DNA of 64,000 bases from Poindextera sp963719975 (GTDB lineage Bacteria > Pseudomonadota > Alphaproteobacteria > Caulobacterales > Caulobacteraceae), in contig CAVRED010000006.1 in assembly GCA_963719975.1 (NCBI GenBank), positions 1-64,000 on the forward strand, in the 5' to 3' direction. Position numbers and translations under genes: made by a program. The notes under the pieces are model-generated. The model was not told the DNA's origin. It saw only the letters and a program-made list of their open reading frames with translations, and did no database searches. Shown in pieces: positions 47,353-56,471 of this stretch. The number at the start of each line of letters is the position of its first letter. The first letter of the stretch is position 1.

Positions 47353-47433
47353 GACGCCCGCCTCTTAGCGGACGGGCGCGCCGTCTGGCTAGGCCGCCAT
47401 GATCGACTAAGATGGCCGCGGAGGACGATCGCG

Positions 47434-49125
47434 ATGGACGCCAAACTCAGCTACGTCAAAGGCGCTGAAACGCCCGCGCTTCGAGAGGACACCATTGGAG
47501 CGGCGCTGGACGAGGCCGCCAGGCGCTGGGGCGACGTCGAAGCGGTGGTGTCTGTGCTGCAAGGCGTGCGCTGGACGTTCGCCGCGCTGAAGGCGAAAGC
47601 CGACGCCCTGGCCGCCGGGCTCGTCGCGCTAGGGCTCAGCCGAGGCGAGCGGATCGGCATCTGGTCGCCGAACAACGCCGAATGGGCGCTGACCCAGTTC
47701 GCGGCCGCGAAAGCAGGGCTGATCCTGGTCACGATCAACCCGGCCTATCGGGTCTCGGAGCTCGAATACACGCTGAACAAGGTCGGCGTGAAAGCTCTCG
47801 TCGCCGCACATCACTTCCGCACCAGCGACTATCTCGCCATGGTCGAGAGCCTCGCGCCCGAGATCGCGGCGTCGACCCGCGGCGACCTGAGCGCAAAGGC
47901 CCTCCCCACCCTACGAGCTGTGATCAAGATCGGCGGCGGCCCCCGGCCCGGCTGGTTCGATTTCGAAGAGATCGCGCCCCTGGCCAAGCCGGCGCACGTC
48001 GCCAACCTCCAAGCTCTGCAGCCCGAGCTGAAGAACACCGACGCGATCAACATCCAATTCACCAGCGGCACGACCGGGCTGCCCAAGGGCGCGACGCTGT
48101 CCCACCGCAACATCCTGAACAACGGCTATTTCGTCGGCCGCGCGATCGGGCTGCGCCAGGGCGACCGGCTCTGCCTGCCCGTGCCCCTCTACCACTGCTT
48201 CGGCATGGTGATGGGAAACCTGGGCTGCGTGACCCACGGCGCGACGATGGTCTACCCCGCCGAGGCCTTCGAGGCGCTGGCCGTGCTGGAAGCGGTCGAG
48301 ACGGAGCGCTGCACCGGCCTCTTTGGCGTGCCGACCATGTTCATCGCCGAGCTCGGCCACCCCGAGTTCGACCGCTTCGACCTCTCCTCGCTGCGGACCG
48401 GCTGCATGGCCGGCTCCCCTTGTCCGGTCGAGGTGATGAAGCAGGTGATCGAGCGCATGCATATGAAGGACGTCACCATCGCCTACGGCATGACTGAGAC
48501 CAGCCCGGTCAGCTTCCAGACCGGCGAGGGCGACCCTATCGAACGGCGGGTCTCGACCATCGGCCGGGTGCAACCCCACCTCGAGTGCAAGATCGTCGAC
48601 GAGAACGGCGAACTCGTCGCGCGCGGCCAGCCGGGCGAGTTCTGCACCCGCGGCTATTCGGTGATGCTCGGCTATTGGGACGACCCGGAGCGCACCGCCG
48701 AAGCCATCGACATCGACGGCTGGATGCATACCGGCGACCTGGCCACCATCGACGCCGAGGGCTACGGCAACATCGTCGGGCGCATCAAGGACATGGTCAT
48801 CCGCGGCGGCGAGAACATCTACCCGCGCGAGGTGGAGGAGTACCTCTACCGCCACCCCAAGATCGAGGACGTGACCGTGGTCGGCATCCCCGACGAGAAG
48901 TACGGGGAAGAGCTCTGCGCCTGGATCCGGTTGAAGCCCGGCGAGACCGCCTCGGCGGAGGAGATCACAGCCTTCTGCCGCGGCCAGATCGCCCACTACA
49001 AGATCCCCCGCCACATCCGCTTCGTCGACGCTTTCCCGATGACGGTGACCGGCAAGATCCAGAAGTATTTGATCCGCAATCAGATGATCGAGGAGCTGGG
49101 GGTCGAGGTGGCCCGCACCGCCTGA
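47434..49125 (+). CDS. AMP-binding acyl-CoA synthetase (FadD-like)
   Basis: 563 residues from the ATG at 47434 (MDAKLSYVKGAETPALREDT) with GGAGGA eight bases upstream. Complete ANL motifs: IQFTSGTTGLPKGATLSHRN (P-loop), IAYGMTETSPVSFQ (A5), GWMHTGDLATIDAEGYGNIV, RIKDMVIRGGENIYPREVEE, and FPMTVTGKIQKYLIRNQM (catalytic Lys). Most similar to fatty-acyl-CoA synthetases. Probably feeds the nearby acyl-CoA dehydrogenases. Followed after 68 bases by the serine hydrolase on the same strand. Confidence 0.9.
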   Translation: MDAKLSYVKGAETPALREDTIGAALDEAARRWGDVEAVVSVLQGVRWTFAALKAKADALAAGLVALGLSRGERIGIWSPNNAEWALTQFAAAKAGLILVTINPAYRVSELEYTLNKVGVKALVAAHHFRTSDYLAMVESLAPEIAASTRGDLSAKALPTLRAVIKIGGGPRPGWFDFEEIAPLAKPAHVANLQALQPELKNTDAINIQFTSGTTGLPKGATLSHRNILNNGYFVGRAIGLRQGDRLCLPVPLYHCFGMVMGNLGCVTHGATMVYPAEAFEALAVLEAVETERCTGLFGVPTMFIAELGHPEFDRFDLSSLRTGCMAGSPCPVEVMKQVIERMHMKDVTIAYGMTETSPVSFQTGEGDPIERRVSTIGRVQPHLECKIVDENGELVARGQPGEFCTRGYSVMLGYWDDPERTAEAIDIDGWMHTGDLATIDAEGYGNIVGRIKDMVIRGGENIYPREVEEYLYRHPKIEDVTVVGIPDEKYGEELCAWIRLKPGETASAEEITAFCRGQIAHYKIPRHIRFVDAFPMTVTGKIQKYLIRNQMIEELGVEVARTA

Positions 49126-49193
49126 GCCGCCGCCCCGTTGGCGCTTCTGCTCGGGCTGCCTATGGTTGCCGCCGTTAAGCGGGAGCTGCCCTC

Positions 49194-50525
49194 GTGAACA
49201 GCAAGTTCGAAGCGGTGATGGACGGCCTGGTCGAGCGCGGCGGCCCGGGCGCCGCCGTGGGCGTGCGCCATGGCGATCAAGCGCCGTATCTCGCCGGTTT
49301 CGGTCTTGCTGACGTCGAATGGGGGGTCTCGATGACCCCAGACACCGTCTTTCGGCTTGGCTCGATCACCAAACAGTTCACGGCGGCGGCCATCATGTTG
49401 CTCGTGGAAGACAGCAGGCTCGGTCTAGACGACGACGTCAGATCGGTGCTCACCGACTATCCCACCCAGGGGCGTCGGATCACGATCCGGCATCTCTTGA
49501 ACCACACGTCCGGCATTAGGAACTTCAACAGCCTGCCCGACTTCCCGGAGCGGACTGACCTGACGCTGGCCGAGGTGTTGGGGCTGTTCAAGGATCTGCC
49601 GCCCGACTTCGCGCCGGGAGAGCGCTACGTCTACTCCAACTCGGGCTACGTGCTGCTCGGCGCGGTCATCGAAGCCGTGTCCGGAATGGCTTACAGGACG
49701 TTCCTCTTGGAGCGGTTCTTCCGGCCGCTCGGCATGCGGCAGACCCGGTATCTCTACGACGAGCCGATCGTCCCCAAGCGGGCGAGGGGCTACCACGTCG
49801 GCGCCAAGGGCATCGAAAACGCCCGCACGATGTCGATGACGCTTCCCCATGCTGCAGGCGCTTTGGGCTCAAGCGTTGGCGATCTCCTGACGTGGACCCG
49901 TGCGCTCCGGAGCGGTGGGGCGGTATCGGCGCAGTCCTACGCTGCCATGATCGAGCCGGCTCGCCTCAACGACGAGTCGTTGAGCGAATACGGCCTCGGC
50001 CTCATCGGTTTGAAATTCGGCGACCGGACTGCCATCACGCACGCGGGCGGCATCAATGGCTTCTCGACGCTGATGGCGCACTTCGAGGAGGATGACCTGA
50101 CCGTCGTCGTCCTTTCCAATCTCGAGAGCTTCCCCGTCGAGCGCGCGCTGCTGGCCCTTGCGCGCCGGGCGCTCGACCTGCCCGACCCCCTCGGACGCCC
50201 ACGCATCTCCATCGCCGCGGACGACCTCGCGCGTTGCGCGGGACTGTACGAAATGGACGCGTCTCCATGGCCGATCGCGATCGCGGCGGCGGACGGTGTG
50301 CTGCTCGCCCCGTTTCCCAGCCCGAACAGTCGATATGAACCGTTCGCTCAGACCGAGTTTCAATGCGTCGACGATCCGGAGACGACCCTGCATTTCGACC
50401 AACCCGGCGAAGCTGGCTACAGGCGGATGAAGTCCAGGGAGCGTTGCGGCGCCTGCGGACGACGACCGGGGTACGCATTGCCGCGCCGACCTGACGACCT
50501 CGGTCCGCCTTCCCGCCTACGCTGA
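49194..50525 (+). CDS. Serine hydrolase of the beta-lactamase / class C PBP family
   Basis: 443 residues with a GTG start. The nucleophile motif is RLGSITKQFTAAA (S-x-x-K), the second is ERYVYSNSGYVLLG (Y-S-N) and the third TAITHAGGINGF (H-x-G). This set is typical of EstB-like esterases, D-aminopeptidases and class C PBPs more than of true resistance enzymes. There is no signal peptide, so it is probably cytoplasmic. The extreme C-terminus (from about residue 415, RCGACGRRPGYALPRR) is Arg-rich and may reflect a late frameshift. Its stop overlaps the convergent dioxygenase gene by nine bases. Confidence 0.8.
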   Translation: MNSKFEAVMDGLVERGGPGAAVGVRHGDQAPYLAGFGLADVEWGVSMTPDTVFRLGSITKQFTAAAIMLLVEDSRLGLDDDVRSVLTDYPTQGRRITIRHLLNHTSGIRNFNSLPDFPERTDLTLAEVLGLFKDLPPDFAPGERYVYSNSGYVLLGAVIEAVSGMAYRTFLLERFFRPLGMRQTRYLYDEPIVPKRARGYHVGAKGIENARTMSMTLPHAAGALGSSVGDLLTWTRALRSGGAVSAQSYAAMIEPARLNDESLSEYGLGLIGLKFGDRTAITHAGGINGFSTLMAHFEEDDLTVVVLSNLESFPVERALLALARRALDLPDPLGRPRISIAADDLARCAGLYEMDASPWPIAIAAADGVLLAPFPSPNSRYEPFAQTEFQCVDDPETTLHFDQPGEAGYRRMKSRERCGACGRRPGYALPRRPDDLGPPSRLR

Positions 50526-50927
50526 CAGCGTCGGGGCCGTGTTGGGTTCGCCTGCGCCGTCGGCCTCGCCGTTCACCGGCAACCTTTCGCCGTGGATCGG
50601 GAGCGGCCTTCCGATCCAGAGCGCGTCCTCGAGGTGGTCGCGCTTCTGATTGGTCGTGTTCGGATGGACCAGGATGCTCAGGCCGCCGTGGTTGAGCATG
50701 AGGAAGGGCACGAGGCTCGCGAACACCTCCGTCTCGAAGGCGACCTGGTACATCGCCTGGCTGTGCGGGCCGACGTTGACCTCGTGCCAGCGTCCCAGGC
50801 GAACCTTGAACCGCTCTCCGATCCGCTCGCGAAGCTGCTCAGCCAAGCCCCTTGTCGTGGCCGGATCAAAGTAGATGTGGGCGTGGTAGCTGGCGACTTC
50901 ACCGATCATTCGGGGCGTCTTGCTCAT
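50517..50927 (-). CDS. DOPA 4,5-dioxygenase family protein
   Basis: 136 residues. SYHAHIYFDP with two His, then GRWHEVNVGPHSQAMYQVAF and LMLNHGGLSILVHPNTTNQK, DHLEDALWIGRPL match the small DOPA-dioxygenase-like family (DUF2337 type), usually 110-120 residues. The His residues are candidate iron ligands. Ring-cleaving activity toward catechols is known for plant and fungal members; bacterial substrates are mostly unknown. Slightly longer at the C-terminus (a GEADGAGEPNTAPTLSA tail). Confidence 0.75.
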   Translation of the reverse strand: MSKTPRMIGEVASYHAHIYFDPATTRGLAEQLRERIGERFKVRLGRWHEVNVGPHSQAMYQVAFETEVFASLVPFLMLNHGGLSILVHPNTTNQKRDHLEDALWIGRPLPIHGERLPVNGEADGAGEPNTAPTLSA

Positions 50928-51143
50928 ATTGGCTTCCTCACGATCCGGCGCTGCTCCGCCCTATGTGGGGCGCAACGTCGAACAAGGGAATGCCGGGCGT
51001 GGCCGCACCGGGCGGAGCCCTAGGAACTCAAGCTGACCTCGCGTGAATGTTGCGGCGGCTCCCCTAGTGCGCGTAGCATTGTCCGCTGAACGAGGAACGG
51101 GCGCCCGCAACGCCTGCCGTAGTAGTCTTTCAAGGAAACACCC

Positions 51144-51752
51144 ATGGCCAACGCCGCCCAAACCGAAAAGCCCGCCTATCTCGGCCTTCTCAACGCCATC
51201 TCGCTCGCCGAGACCAACGCCGGCCACTATCTCCGCGCTTGGGCCGACGCGACGCCCGATGAAGACCTGGCCTGCACGCTGCGCCTGGTCGCTGCGCGCG
51301 AGACCAGCCACGGCGAGCTCTTCTGCCGCCGCTTGGCCGAACTCGGCTTTGAGCTGCGCAAGAAGCCAGATCCGGCGGCGGCCCGCCGCCTCGCCGAGGT
51401 GGCCGACCCCGAGGTCAGCGACCTGGAGAAGATCGGCGAGGAGCGCGAGGAGCGCGGCGATCCGTTCCGCGAGATCAATCGCCAGCTGGCCGAGGGCGTC
51501 TTCGACCCGATGACCGCCAACATGCTCACCTGGTACATCGCCGAGGAGCGCGACTCCGGCCGCCGGCTGCGCGACGCCTATGCCTGCGTCCGCGAGAAGG
51601 CGAACGGCGGGCGGCGCGGCCGCGCGCGCATGAACGGCCATGCCGAAGAGTCGAACCCCAGCGCCGACGCCCAGGCGATCATGGCCTGCATGAGCGAAGG
51701 GTTTACGCGGCTCGAAAAGTCGTTCGAGAAGCTCGCCAAAGCGGTAAAGTAG
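51144..51752 (+). CDS. Ferritin-like helical protein
   Basis: 202 residues starting MANAAQTEKPAYLGLLNAIS, with AAGGAA upstream. It is all-helical. Helix 1 has E23 (LAETNAGHYLRAW) and helix 2 has R-E-T-S-H-G-E with E53 and H56, as in the first half of a di-iron ferritin-like site. The second half has NMLTWYIAEERDSGRRLRDA with E134-E135 but no matching His, so the site may be incomplete. A basic segment follows (RRGRARMNGH) and a final amphipathic helix (FTRLEKSFEKLAKAVK). Possibly a stress-related or structural ferritin-like protein. Alone upstream of the P450. Confidence 0.6.
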   Translation: MANAAQTEKPAYLGLLNAISLAETNAGHYLRAWADATPDEDLACTLRLVAARETSHGELFCRRLAELGFELRKKPDPAAARRLAEVADPEVSDLEKIGEEREERGDPFREINRQLAEGVFDPMTANMLTWYIAEERDSGRRLRDAYACVREKANGGRRGRARMNGHAEESNPSADAQAIMACMSEGFTRLEKSFEKLAKAVK

Positions 51753-51788
51753 GACCGTTCAGCACCGGGGGACGACGACAGAGGAACC

Positions 51789-53022
51789 ATGGCCGAACCG
51801 CCGCTCCCCGGACTCTTCCAGCTCACGCCGTTCAACCCGGACTTCCAGGCCGACCCGCACGTGGTGCTGGACGACCTGCGCGGGCGTTGTCCGGTCCACC
51901 GCGACGAGGCCGCGGGCAGCTTCATCCTGACCCGCTATGCGGACATCCGTCCGCTCGTCTCCGACCGCACCCTCTGGCGCAGTCCCTTGCGCGCAGAGGA
52001 AGCAGCGACGATCCAGCGCCGTTTCGCCGAGGCCGACCTCGGCGATCAGCCGATTGGAGAAACCACCAGCATCCTGATGCTGGACGATCCCGACCACGCG
52101 CGCATCCGTCAGCCGCTGGCCCAGGCGCTGTACGCGCGCGCGGCCAAGTTCCGCCCCGAGGTCGAACGGATCGTGGACGACACGCTCGACCGCATCGATG
52201 CGTCGAAGCCGTTCGATCTGATGACGAGCTTCTGCATCCCGATCCCGATCGACGTGATCGCTTCGATCCTGGGCGTCGACCGCAGTCGCCTGGCCGAGTT
52301 CCGCCGCTGGTCGGAGGCGGTGATCCAGGGCCTCAACCCGTTCATCACCGAAGAGGCGCGGGTGGAAATGGAGGCGGCGAACACCGCGCTGTTCGCCTAC
52401 TTCGACGAGACGTTCCAGGCCCGCCGCGCGGACCCGAAGGACGACCTGATCAGCGACATGACCAGGCTGCAGGCCGAGGGCGCGGCCCTCTCCGACACAG
52501 AGCTGCAGATCAACCTCGCCGCGCTCCTGATCGGCGGCAACCTCACGACCACCGACCTGATCGGCAACGGGGTGCGGCAACTGCTGTTGAACCCCGAGGA
52601 ACTGGCCAAGCTCAAGGCCGACCCGGGCATCGTCAAGGATGTCGTCGAGGAGATCCTTCGCTTTCGAGCCGCCGGTCGACATCACCGGCCGCATCGCCTC
52701 GCGCGACATGGACGTCGGCGGATGCCCGGTGAAGACCAGCCAGAGCCTGATGTTCTCGCTACGCGCGGCGAACCGCGATCCCGAGGTATTCGAGAACCCA
52801 CACAAGTTCGACGTGACGCGCGAGCACAAGCCGCACGTGGCGTTCGGCGGCGGCGCCCATATCTGCATTGGCGCGCCGCTCGCGCGGCTGGAGGCGCAAG
52901 TCGCGCTGGTCAAGCTGTTCGAACGGTTCCCGAACCTCAGGCTGGCCGAGCCGGAGGCGCCGGCGACGTGGCGCACCCTGCCCTTCTTCCGCGGTCTGGA
53001 ACGCCTGGACCTCGTGGCCTGA
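51789..53022 (+). CDS. Cytochrome P450 (one frameshift)
   Basis: About 410 residues across one shift near 52667, where one extra T in a short run breaks the sequence CGCTTCGAG; the reading resumes EPPVDITGRIASRDMDVGG. The I-helix is LLIGGNLTTTDLIGN (the usual acid-alcohol pair altered to N-x-T-T), the K-helix E-x-x-R is in VVEEILRF, and the haem loop is FGGGAHICIGAPLARLE with the proximal Cys. It is a soluble bacterial class I type, needing a ferredoxin and reductase that are not in the window. Sits among acyl-CoA and PhyH genes, so hydroxylation of a lipid or terpenoid is plausible. Confidence 0.88.
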
Positions 53023-53102
53023 AACGTCCGATCCCAGCCCTTTAGGGCTTTGTTCGCATGAGCCTGGGATGATGCCCGCCAACGATAAGGTGGGATGTTG
53101 GG

Positions 53103-55005
53103 ATGTCAGGGCAAACTCTCGTCAGTCTGGACGAGGAGGCGGCTGCGCCGTCGCCCGTTCGGCTGAGCCCGGCCCCTGCCCGGCTCTTGATCACGATCGT
53201 CAACCCCCGGCCTGAGGCCGCGGTCGAGCTTGCGGCCTTCGTCCGCGATGCCTTGCCGAAGGAGGTCGTCGTCGCGGCGCCGCGCGCGGTCGACGCCCTG
53301 GCGCGCGCGCAGTCGGCCGCGCGCACCGGCCAAACCCCTGGCGTTTTCATCTTCGACTTCCGAGGCTTGCCCGTCGGCGACCTCGCCGGCCAGGTGCGGC
53401 AGGTGCGCAAGGCCCATCCCCGCGCCGAACTGGTGGTGATCTCCGACCCCGCCGGCGCCGCGGCGTTCGCGGCCTGCCTGCAGGTCACGGGAACCCCGGA
53501 GACCCTGACCTTTCTGCTCGCCCCCCTCCACCCGCGCGAGGCCGTGCGGACCTTCCGCGCCGTCGTTGAGCGCTTCCGCTCGGCGAGCCAGGCGTCGACG
53601 ACGCTCAGCGAGCGCGAGCTCGCCATCGAGCAGCTGGAGACCGAGGCGCGCGAGCTCAAAGCCCGGCTCGATATCGCCCTGCATGCCGCTCGCCACGACG
53701 GCCTGACCGGCATCCTGAACCGCGCCGGATTCGTCGACGAGCTCGCCGCCCGCCTGACCCGCCGGGCGCAACGGCAGACGGTCTTCCTCATCGACCTCGA
53801 CCGCTTCAAGTCGGTCAACGACACCCTGGGCCACGACGCCGGCGACGACCTCGTGCGCAAGATCTGCGCGGCCATGTCGGCGATCGTCTCGGCGGGCGAC
53901 GTGCTGGCGCGGCTGGGCGGCGACGAGTTCGGCATCATCGTCGAAGGCATGACCGAAGTCGGCGTCGCCGAGTTCTGCGGCCTTATCCTGCGCGTCTGCA
54001 GCCAGAGCCGCCGCGTGTTCGGCCACGAGGTGCAGGTGTCGGCCTCGATCGGCGTTGCGCATCAGGGCGAGACCCCGAGCCAGGGCGAGCTCATGCGCAA
54101 GGCGGACCTGGCGCTCTACGCGGCGAAGCGCGAGGGCCGAAACCGCTTCCGCATCTACGACACCGCCATCGACAAGGCGGCCAAGCACCGTCTGCGCATC
54201 GAGAGCGGCCTCGAGCGGGCGATGAACACCAGCCAGCTCACCATGGCCTACCAGCCGATCGTGAAAGCCGACACCGGCGCGATCCAGGGCTTCGAGGCGC
54301 TGATCCGCTGGAACAGCCCGGAGCACGGCGTCATCTCGCCGGCGGACTTCGTGCCGATCGCCGAGGAGACCGGGCTGATCCTGCAGCTCGGCGACTGGAT
54401 CACCCGTCAGGCGCTGAAGGATTGTCGACGCTGGGGCGGTCCGTACGTCTCGGTGAACCTCTCGGCCCGCCAGTTCCTGCGCCACAACGTGGCCGAGCAC
54501 ATCCTGCAGTACGCCGAGGACGCCGACCTGCGGCCCGACCGCATCCAGATCGAGCTGACCGAGACGGCGATCATCGACGACGTCGAGCGCGCCGACCAGA
54601 ACCTCAACATCCTGCGATCCGCCGGCGTGAGCGTCGCGTTGGACGACTTCGGAACCGGCTACTCGAGCCTGGTCTACCTGAACCAGTTCGCAATCGACTG
54701 CATCAAGATCGACAAGTCATTCGTCGACAACATCACGCGTCGACCGCCAGTCGGCGGTCATCGTGGCCTCGGTGGCCAAGCTCGCCGCCTCGCTGGGCAT
54801 GAGCGTGGTGGCGGAGGGGGTCGAGACCGACGAGCAACGCCACGCCCTGATCGTCGCCGGCTGCGGCGCCTTGCAAGGCTACCACTTCGGCAAGCCGATG
54901 AGCGCGACCGAGGTGACGCTGTTGCTGTCCGGCGAAAGCGAGACGAAAGCCGCGCCGGCGGCCTTGGCGTCGCGGTTCATGGCGACGTCCTACGACGCGG
55001 GCTAG
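53103..55005 (+). CDS. Diguanylate cyclase/phosphodiesterase (GGDEF-EAL, one frameshift)
   Basis: About 634 residues joined over one shift near 54745. Residues 1-165 form an unknown, possibly degenerate receiver domain (LLITIVNPRPEAAVELAAFV, PGVFIFDFRGLPVGDLAG), then a helix (about 165-190). The GGDEF domain (about 195-355) has the active LGGDEFG at 272-276 and no RxxD inhibitory site before it. The EAL domain has EAL at 398-400, ELTETAIIDD and DDFGTGYSSLVYL, which look catalytically complete. After the shift it continues ASVAKLAASLGMSVVAEGVE and ends at TAG 55003-55005, overlapping the convergent ANL gene by CTAG. It should make or degrade c-di-GMP. Confidence 0.9.
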
Positions 55006-56435
55006 CGCCTGGCGACGGCGGCCAGTTCGGCGGCCACCTTGCTGCGTAGAAGCTTGCCGGCGTCGTTGCGCGGCAGCGCTGGCACGAAGTGCACATGCAC
55101 GCCCGGAAAGCCCGCGATTTCAGCGCGCAAAGCCGCGGCCAGCACATCGGGCGGGATCGGCGCCGGCGTCTCGATGATCGCATGCAGCGTCTCCTCGCCC
55201 GCCGCGTCCTGCATCGATGCGAGGCACACTCCGGTCACGCCCAGCGCGTCGCAAAGGCGCTCCTCGATCGGCGCCGGCGAGATCTTCTGGCCCGCGACGT
55301 TGATCACGTCGCTGACTCGGCCCATGAGCGCGATCCGCCCGTCCTCACGCTGGACCGCAAGGTCGCCCGGATAGAAGAAGCCGTGCCTGAAGAAGGCGCG
55401 CGTCGCGTCCTCATCGTCGAGGTAGGCCTTGGGCGCGTTGTCGGTGTCGATGCGCAGGCGGCCGATGTGCCCGGGCGGCAGCGGCCGGTCATCTTCGCCG
55501 ACGATCTGGATCACCCCCTCGGCTGGGACCTGCCAGCGGTGGTCGTCGGGCGTTTCGATGTAGGTGATGGCGATGGCGTTGCTCTCGGTCGCGCCGAGGC
55601 CGTTCATCACAATGGGAGATATGCGCGCCTTGGACTGATCGATCTGCGCCTGGGTCATTGGGCCGCCCGTCACGCCCAGCTTCAGCTTCTCGTGCCAGGG
55701 GAACGACCCGGGCGGTGAGGCCAGCAAGCTCGTCAGCATGCTCGGCAGGAGGGTGCACTCGGTCAGATCTGGCCGCTGCAATGCAAGATGGAGAGGACGG
55801 CCCTGGCTGAAGACCACGGTTCCGCCGCAGAACCAGGTCCCCGCGGGCGACTTGTAGCCGACGCCTGTCCACGGCCCGAAGTCGATCACGCTGACAACCA
55901 ACTCTCTGTTGATGCCGTTGGCGCGCAACCGTCGCCGCATGAACGCGGCCTCGAAGGCGGGGTCCATCAACACGCGCTTGTGCACGCCGGTCGTGCCCGA
56001 CGTGAAGAGGATGTGCCCGCCCATGGGCGCCTCGGGATCGATCGGCAGCGCGGTTGAACCGCTCGCATCGGCGTCGACGTGCGGCGCGCCCACCTCGGCG
56101 CACGCCTCGGCCAATCCCGGCCGTGCTTCGCGGCTGGAGGTCACGATCGCGCGGACATCGGCCAAGCGGAGCTGGACGATCATCTCAGGCGAATAGGCCA
56201 CGACCGTCGTGAGGCCGAGACTGCGCAGCGCCAGGCTCGCAACCCACCAGTCGCGGTAGTGGTTGATTGCCACGATGGCGACGCCGGGGCCCTTCAGGCC
56301 CTTGGCGTGAAAGTGGCCGCGAGCCTTGGCGATCGCGTCACCGAATTGCCGGTATGACCAGGACTCGTCGTTGTAGTCGACGGCGGTTTTCTCCGGCTGG
56401 ACCTGGGTCCACTGGAAGATCGCCGCCGGTATCAC
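55002..56435 (-). CDS. ANL-superfamily adenylating enzyme of the peptide-modification operon
   Basis: 477 residues starting MIPAAIFQWTQVQPEKTAVD. ANL motifs are complete: FTSGTTGVHKRVLM at about 144-157 (with H-K-R in place of the usual P-K-G), NGLGATESNAI (A5, 278-288), FYPGDLAVQREDGRIALMGR (A7-A8, 354-373), SDVINVAGQKISPAPIEERL, and PRNDAGKLLRSK with the catalytic K461. It should activate a carboxylate as an adenylate. It begins 36 bases after the HExxH gene on the same strand, so it belongs to that unit. It might activate a fatty acid for peptide acylation, a peptide carboxylate, or an unrelated acid. Distinct from the two FadD-like proteins in the window. Confidence 0.8.
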   Translation of the reverse strand: MIPAAIFQWTQVQPEKTAVDYNDESWSYRQFGDAIAKARGHFHAKGLKGPGVAIVAINHYRDWWVASLALRSLGLTTVVAYSPEMIVQLRLADVRAIVTSSREARPGLAEACAEVGAPHVDADASGSTALPIDPEAPMGGHILFTSGTTGVHKRVLMDPAFEAAFMRRRLRANGINRELVVSVIDFGPWTGVGYKSPAGTWFCGGTVVFSQGRPLHLALQRPDLTECTLLPSMLTSLLASPPGSFPWHEKLKLGVTGGPMTQAQIDQSKARISPIVMNGLGATESNAIAITYIETPDDHRWQVPAEGVIQIVGEDDRPLPPGHIGRLRIDTDNAPKAYLDDEDATRAFFRHGFFYPGDLAVQREDGRIALMGRVSDVINVAGQKISPAPIEERLCDALGVTGVCLASMQDAAGEETLHAIIETPAPIPPDVLAAALRAEIAGFPGVHVHFVPALPRNDAGKLLRSKVAAELAAVARR

Positions 56436-56471
56436 GGCTGGACGGCCGCGAGGCGTCGCGCGGCGAGGAAG

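Noticed and set aside
49194..50525. Antibiotic-resistance beta-lactamase.
   Set aside because: S-x-x-K, Y-S-N and H-x-G are shared by esterases and peptidases; there is no signal peptide, so a periplasmic lactamase is unlikely.
55002..56435. Non-ribosomal peptide synthetase or a plain fatty-acid ligase reading of the ANL gene.
   Set aside because: No carrier or condensation domain is present. A plain ligase role cannot be excluded, but the tight spacing to the HExxH gene favours the peptide operon.
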